NCBI GenBank assembly: GCA_002081555.1 | Contig: MZNV01002580.1 | Location: 1 to 64,000, forward strand | Source of the DNA: Protostelium mycophagum | Taxonomy: Eukaryota; Evosea; Variosea; Protosteliida; Protosteliaceae | Length of the DNA: 64,000 nucleotides | Direction: 5' to 3' | Part shown: piece by piece, positions 58,040 to 64,000 of the stretch | Layout of the letters: each line of letters opens with the position of its first letter | How positions within the stretch are numbered: position 1 is the first letter of the stretch | Notes under the pieces: generated by a model | Told to the model about the DNA's origin: nothing | Database searches by the model: none | What the model saw: only the letters and a program-made list of their open reading frames with translations | Position numbers and translations under genes: made by a program

Positions 58040-59459
58040 ATGAAGGATGTCCATTCGAAAAACGCCGATTCCACAGAGATCCTCGGTGCAAAGACGATAA
58101 AGGATCATCCTGACTGTCCTGTGGAGACTCCAGTCATCTTGGATCCTCTAACACATCATGTGCGACATTTGAGCACGACAGAGGCGAAAGCAGCCGTCAT
58201 TGAGTCACAACACAAGTCGTTAGCAGACGACACTGGAATCAAATTGATAGCTGGAGGTCTCAGTAATATGGCTCTCAGTTTGGTTCTCAATCCGATGGAT
58301 GTTATTAAGGTATAGTACTCTGTGATACACCTAACGACTGTCTTTACATTCTCTGTAATCATGGCGTAAAAATGATGTTGATAGGTTCGATTACAGAATC
58401 AAAATGCACCATCAAAATCTGGCCTCTACCACAACCAGAAATACACCGGTTTTTCTCAGGCGGGGAAATTGATCTACAACGAAGAAGGTATTTCCCGCCA
58501 AATCCTCAATCTTATGTTTTTTTGGCCTGTACATAACAAACCTCAGGCTATGCTCGTGGCTTAATGAGAGGTGTGACGGCGTCCATGATGAGAGATGCAT
58601 CTTATTCATCAATAAGGATGGGCCTGTACGATCTGTTCAAGTCAATGTTGGCTCCAGCAGGTGCTGGCAAAGACGATTTTTATCTGTGGCAAAAGGTACA
58701 TTTATTTGGTCTTGTCATGAATCTGACAGCTGTCAGATTTTGGCAGGGATGGGTAGTGGAGCTCTTGGAGCTGCAATTGCGAACCCGACAGATCTGGTCA
58801 AGATCAGATTTCAGATGGCTCCAGGTAACGTCATCCCCGCTGTGTTGTAGATCACATGTACAGGACCAAATTCACCGAAAAGTGGCGTTCTCGGAACATT
58901 TGTCGACATTACGAGAGCTGGGGGAATCAGGGCATTGTGGACCGGTGATTGTCGACATTTTCACAGCAATAATATCCAAAACATAACCGTTCACGGTCTT
59001 TTACATCGTTGTAAATTAACATTTGACAGGCTGCATCCCGACGTGACACGTGCGTCCATTTTGACATCTTCACAGATGAGCTCATACGATCAGACAAAGA
59101 GGGCCCTCATTCACAGCGGAAGGTTTATGGATGGTACCGCGACCCATGTGGTGGCCAGCATTGTCTCCGGGCTCATTACTTGTACTTGTGTGAACCCTGC
59201 TGACGTCATCAAAACGAGAATCATGAGCGATATGCAAAGGGGTGAGGGTCCTCGGTAACAACCGTGTTCTTAACGTGGAATAGGACAGAAGCTTTATAAA
59301 GGTCCGTTAGATTGCCTCCTGAAGACAGTGCGCACAGAGGGTCCCGCTTCCCTCATGAAGGGTTGGCTTCCAAACTACATGCGGCTGGGGCCATTATTTT
59401 TAGTGGCCATGCCGCTGAGCGAATTCATAAGGACATCGCTGGGTGCCGATACGCTCTAG
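58040..59459 (+). CDS. Mitochondrial carrier (SLC25 family, UCP/dicarboxylate-like)
   Basis: The ATG at 58040 begins MKDVHSKNADSTEILGAKTI. After an N-terminal extension of about 65 residues the three carrier repeats appear. Repeat 1 has IKLIAGGLSNMALSLVLNPM then DVIKVRLQNQ. Repeat 2 has RDASYSSIRMGLYDLFKSML, then GSGALGAAIANPTDLVKIRF. Repeat 3 has SSYDQTKRALI and VSGLITCTCVNPADVIKTRI, with KGWLPNYMRLGPLFLVAM near the end. Three Px(D/E)xx(K/R) motifs are intact: PMDVIK, PTDLVK and PADVIK. RLGPLFL and GLYDL resemble UCP and dicarboxylate carriers; the substrate is not fixed by the sequence. One intron (about 59243-59284) has CCTCGGTAACAACCGTG. The stop lies at 59459. Confidence 0.92.
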
Positions 59460-59946
59460 TGGATCAAAAATTTTGTGAAATAAAACCGTTTTTCTGTTTT
59501 ATGGGCGGTGGGTTTAGGGTTTTAGGCGCCGTGTGTGACTGGCGTGATTTTTTTGCCGCATGGAGGCTACAGGTGAAGCTGGGGTTTGATTTTTCAAACC
59601 TCATAGCTTGGGTTTTTGGTGTGCCGACGTACAGCGTCTGTATCACCTGAGTGATAAAACCTGTTGCGGCTGTTGCAAATTGTGGCCGGGTCTGTGTACA
59701 ATTTTTGCAGCACATTGTTGGCATCTTCCAGGTATCTCTTTAAATCTCGCGAGGAGATCGATGCTCTTGTCGTTTGGCATATTTGATGTGGTCTTCTGCC
59801 GTTGAACGTTAAGGCATGTCGGGGACGACCACAATTACCTGCAGAATTGCTCAGGTTCTTTGCGGTTTGCTCCTGAAAACTGGCTGACGTCAGAGAGAAA
59901 TGCGATCGCATCACTTTTCAATCAGAACAGAAAGATCAACAGCAAC
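59460..59946. other. Spacer before triosephosphate isomerase, with telomere-like words
   Basis: About 487 bp. It contains GGTTTAGGGTTTTAGG at 59511-59526, a second telomere-like patch. A minus-strand open frame at 59594-59914 (listed separately) overlaps it. Otherwise it should hold the carrier 3' UTR and the isomerase promoter. Confidence 0.4.
59594..59914 (-). CDS. Possible small hypothetical protein
   Basis: An unbroken 106-codon frame with ATG (MRSHFSLTSASFQEQTAK), a helical stretch (RDLKRYLEDANNVLQKLYTD) and no known motif. A second minus-strand frame overlaps it. Splicing across GTAATTGTGG...GGCAG would give a different, shorter product, so the true gene model is unclear. It begins 32 bp from the triosephosphate isomerase ATG in divergent orientation. 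It may be spurious. Confidence 0.3.
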   Translation of the reverse strand: MMRSHFSLTSASFQEQTAKNLSNSAGNCGRPRHALTFNGRRPHQICQTTRASISSRDLKRYLEDANNVLQKLYTDPATICNSRNRFYHSGDTDAVRRHTKNPSYEV

Positions 59947-61162
<1,216 letters not shown>

Positions 61163-61301
61163 AATAAAAGCGTTGTAGAACGAGTTGTAGATGATGGATA
61201 TATCGCAGTTTTGAGATGGTAGAGAATGCGAAAGCGACTTTTTGATGTATTGTCTTGAAAGATAAAAAATCTGTGTAGAACATGAGTACTTTCGTGTCAC
61301 C

Positions 61302-62828
61302 ATGACAGATGGCAGGGGAAAAGTAAATCTGATCATGCCTTCGACTCCAACCACACCGCCGGTTGTATCTGCAACTGTCTCTTCGTCAATAGAACCTGAT
61401 ATTGCCTATCAAAAGATGGATGAATTAATCCAGACCGTATGTTTTCAAAACATCTCATTTCTTCTTCTCATCCTCTTAGGTCGAGTCTATGAGAGGAGAC
61501 ATGAGACAATTGTTCTCTTTGATTGGAGTATATGTCAGTGCAAAAGGGAGCAGTGCGGCGCTGAACGCCCAGATCAGAAACATGGCAGAGAGGATGAAGA
61601 GGATCGGCGGGTTGAACAAAGAGTTGGATCGTGAGTGATATAAAACCAAAAAAATGTATACAGATTCAACTAATCGATGCAGCCCACATGCGTCCTCTTC
61701 CTGGAACATCAGGAGAGATGCCTTTAGAAGAACATGCAATCACCCTGCTCGATGATTTAGAGAATGAGAAGGTGGCAGATCTCAACAACAAGGCCAAAGA
61801 GATGACATCATCATTTGAAAGAGGGTTCATCAGACCAAGTAAGAAGAGAAAAGCAGGAGGTGAGTCTGTGTTCCCCGTGACAGATTTCGAATTAACATTA
61901 CACAAAATAATGTATTTTTTGAATAAAAAATCAATTCAAAAAGACATCACGACCTCACAATCGCAAAGATGGCCCAAAGCTATCAGAAACATTACAAGAA
62001 TGCGCAGAGAATTCAAAGTTAAAGATCGAAGTCATCCCTGCACCTGAGCCTTGGAGTTTACGCCCAAAAGGACTCCAAATATCTTGTGGCGAGGTGGGAT
62101 TTGCAGTTTGTCGCGGGAAAATGTTTCGAAACGCGGTAGTTACCGTGTAGATCACGTTAAGAGGATGGATGTGACATTCTGTAGACGTACAAGGCCGTTT
62201 TATTTTTCTCGGAAAATTCTGGAAGGAGCAAATCAGAACCTTTGACAAGCCAGATGATACTCGATAATGTGAGTTGACAATGTGTCATCATGTCATTCGA
62301 CATCATGACAACAAGATGTCATTGTGCAATGTTAATGATGCCATTATGCAATGTTGATAATGTCATTATGCAATGTCATAATGTCATCTGATAATCATAG
62401 ATATGTGCATTCGGCAGTACAGAGACGAAAAACCACCCCTCTGAGCGCTCTGAGTTTTCTGTTTTCCAGAGGTTCTCAGAGGTAAACTCAATGAAATTTT
62501 TCCCGCCAAAATTTGTATTTGTACAAAAATTGAAATGATTTGTTTGACTTTGGAAAGGCAAAAAGTTTACGACAATAATTTGATATAATTGTAGATAGCC
62601 AGGGAGGCTCTCCGCTCCTTCCAACTGCAACACCCCGACACGTCACTCCCCCTGCTGTTAAATTGGCTGCAAGAGGCGCACAACATCTTTAACTGCAAAT
62701 GTGAAGCTTGTGGCAAGACACTCGACTATTCCTCCAAATACGGGTACCTCCCGCCACTCAACATCCCCCTCCATGACATCACAAAACGATATCATGACAG
62801 ATGTGTGCCACAAGAGATGATAATATAA
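61302..62828 (+). CDS. MED27: Mediator complex subunit 27 candidate
   Basis: The ATG at 61302 starts MTDGRGKVNLIMPSTPTTPP. Helical exons follow (MRGDMRQLFSLIGVYVSAKG; RNMAERMKRIGGLNKELD; LLDDLENEKVADLNNKAKEM). A later exon gives KIEVIPAPEPWSLRPKGLQI. The last exon reads FQLQHPDTSLPLLLNWLQEA, then NIFNCKCEACGKTLDYSS and DITKRYHDRC before the stop at 62828. The C-terminal CxxC...HDxC arrangement preceded by a helix and F is the hallmark of Med27 (animal: APCQRCGKFL...FHDTC). Family role: tail/upper-middle Mediator subunit for RNA polymerase II transcription. The middle exons are divergent and their joins partly inferred. An intron at about 62280-62395 has a repeat of ATTATGCAATGTTGATAATG type. 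Confidence 0.72.
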
Positions 62829-63136
62829 TGCGATATAGTTTGTATTCTTCTACCTGCTGCTCCCTGCAATGCGGTTCGAAAGCAGCAGGCTCTTGAGACT
62901 TCGGAAAGCGGCAAAACACTCCAGAGTTGAAAACGTGTTGAGGAACGGAGAGTCTTTGCAAAGAATCAGTCTCTATGTTTCATAGACGCGATCAGTGGTT
63001 CGTGTTTAAAGAACTTATCAAGATACACTGTTCACAAGTACATTCGTTTCACTTGTGGAATTAGAACACAGAAAAGCCATAGTGTAGATCACCAAAATCC
63101 AAATACTGTGATTTATTGTCCTGTACCACTGAGGGC
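62829..63136. other. Convergent spacer, nothing recognised
   Basis: About 308 bp between the MED27 candidate stop (plus) and the X8-repeat gene stop (minus). It contains no family-like ORF, RNA gene or repeat. Both 3' UTRs are expected here. Confidence 0.4.
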
Positions 63137-64000
63137 TCAGTTATACAGCTGCCCGACACCGCCAAAGTTGCAAGCGTTGGCACCTTGAGTTGGTCCGAAT
63201 TCCGTGTAGTACAAGTTCATGGCGTAAGACAGTTGCTCTACAGAGTTGCAACTGGAGTATTTCCCTCCGTCGTTGATGTCGGTGCAAAACTGTCCAAAAT
63301 TGGCGCAGAGCCAATTTCTGGCATTTTTGGCGGCTGACAAATGTCAAAACCTGAACATTTCGTGGTATAAATTCTTCACCTTGAGCGTCGACTCGGGCGG
63401 GGTTTTCGGATGATGTTCTGCATTGTAATGTGGAGAACATTGCAGTGCAACTGGGGGCAGGGGTGGCACCGGAGTTTCCTTCGGAGGATGCGGGGTTATT
63501 GTTGTACAACTGAGCCACACCACCAAAGTTACAGGCAGATGAACCTGAAGTTGTGAGCGAAAAATCGATCTCGGGGCAGATGCGTACGCATCTGCGATAC
63601 TGTCGTCATAGAGTGAAAATCTCACCTTCGGAAGGGCTCACAGCCAAGTAATAATTGTTCATCGCGTTAGACAGCTGTTCTACAGAATTGCAGGAGCTGT
63701 ATCTTCCACCATCTGCAATGTCAACACAATATTGAGGGAAATTGGTACAGAGCCAAGTTCTTGCATTTTTGACACCTGTCATCTGTCAAAATCCATCTGA
63801 CACTTGTCACATACTTGTTGCGTCGACTTGCGCCGGAACTTCGGAGGAGGTTCTGCAGACCAGTCCGCTGAACATGTTTTGACAGGTGTTACCGCTGCTG
63901 GTCGCGGTAGGGGCAGCGGTAGCAGCCGCGGTAGTTGAGGCAGGGGCAGCGGTAGTTGGGGTGGGGCCAGACACGGCGTAAAGACGTCCGATCCCTCCAA
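63137..64000 (-). CDS. Multi-X8 (CBM43-like) glucan-binding protein, 5' end beyond window
   Basis: Tandem modules are read toward the stop at 63137. The last reads NARNWLCANFGQFCTDINDG, then GKYSSCNSVEQLSYAMNLYY and NACNFGGVGQLYN. The one before has LCTNFPQYCVDIADG, RYSSCNSVEQLSNAMNNYY and ACNFGGVAQLYN. The tail of a third (FGG-type GGIGRLYAV) lies at the window edge. Between modules are Thr/Ala/Pro linkers (PTTAAPASTTAAATAAPT) and a repeated SCTAMFSTLQCRTSSENPAR segment. The Cys pattern with EQLSYAMNxYY and CxFGG is that of X8 domains, which bind beta-1,3-glucan in plants and fungi. Each module is carried by a similar exon set, so it grew by exon-block duplication. The N-terminus and any signal peptide are outside the window. 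Confidence 0.8.

Overview
The window is nuclear DNA from a compact, intron-dense unicellular eukaryote. Genes lie on both strands with 26-560 bp between most of them, and most coding regions are broken by introns of about 35-60 nt. The gene set points to an amoebozoan-type protist that can build a cilium: a dynein-2 intermediate chain (DYNC2I2/WDR34) sits beside a Diaphanous-type formin with FH1 and FH2, a RasGAP with a START-like domain, receptor kinases with plant-style LRR ectodomains, a GH71 alpha-1,3-glucanase-like protein and X8/CBM43-like modules. A flagellated protosteloid amoeba (Planoprotostelium-like) would fit. That placement is inference from gene content, not from a search.

Layout: a BTB/T1-SPRY protein (111-1095 +) converges on a lysosomal class II alpha-mannosidase (1143-5715 -), followed by DYNC2I2 (6126-8226 +). 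A small unknown gene (8608-9340 -) and a degenerate pseudokinase (9476-11519 -) come next. After a poorly resolved stretch are the 25-residue ribosomal protein eL41 (12728-12933 -), a charged hypothetical protein (13154-13943 +) and the large formin (14498-21069 +). Then follow an unknown gene (22453-23314 -), a UBZ zinc-finger protein (23410-24734 +), a PH-domain tail-anchored protein (24930-26289 -), a Gfo/Idh/MocA oxidoreductase (26847-28187 -) and an RWDD2-like protein (28453-29741 -).

From 30186 to 52354 lies a locus built around two paralogous LRR receptor tyrosine-kinase-like genes on the minus strand (30186-36710 and 45836-52354). Between them sit the GH71 gene, a selenocysteine-lyase/cysteine-desulfurase gene and the RasGAP-START gene. 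Then come UFL1 (52498-56000 -), a monoacylglycerol-lipase-like hydrolase (56070-57797 +), an SLC25 mitochondrial carrier (58040-59459 +), triosephosphate isomerase (59947-61162 +), a Mediator subunit 27 candidate (61302-62828 +) and a truncated X8-repeat protein (63137 to the window end, -).

The most unusual global signal is in the introns. Unrelated genes share the same short words: a 3' end resembling CTGAC-N-CGTTGTAG, the palindromes GAAATTTC, TGACGTCA and TGTCGACA, an E2F-like TTTCCCGCCAAAA, and a GCGGC-TCT-GCCGC hairpin. This suggests introns that are either under strong sequence constraint or descended from a common mobile ancestor (introner-like). No tRNA, rRNA, CRISPR array or recognisable transposon or virus-derived element was found. 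Gene spans run from start to stop codon across introns; exon junctions are quoted only where reading frame and family conservation agree.
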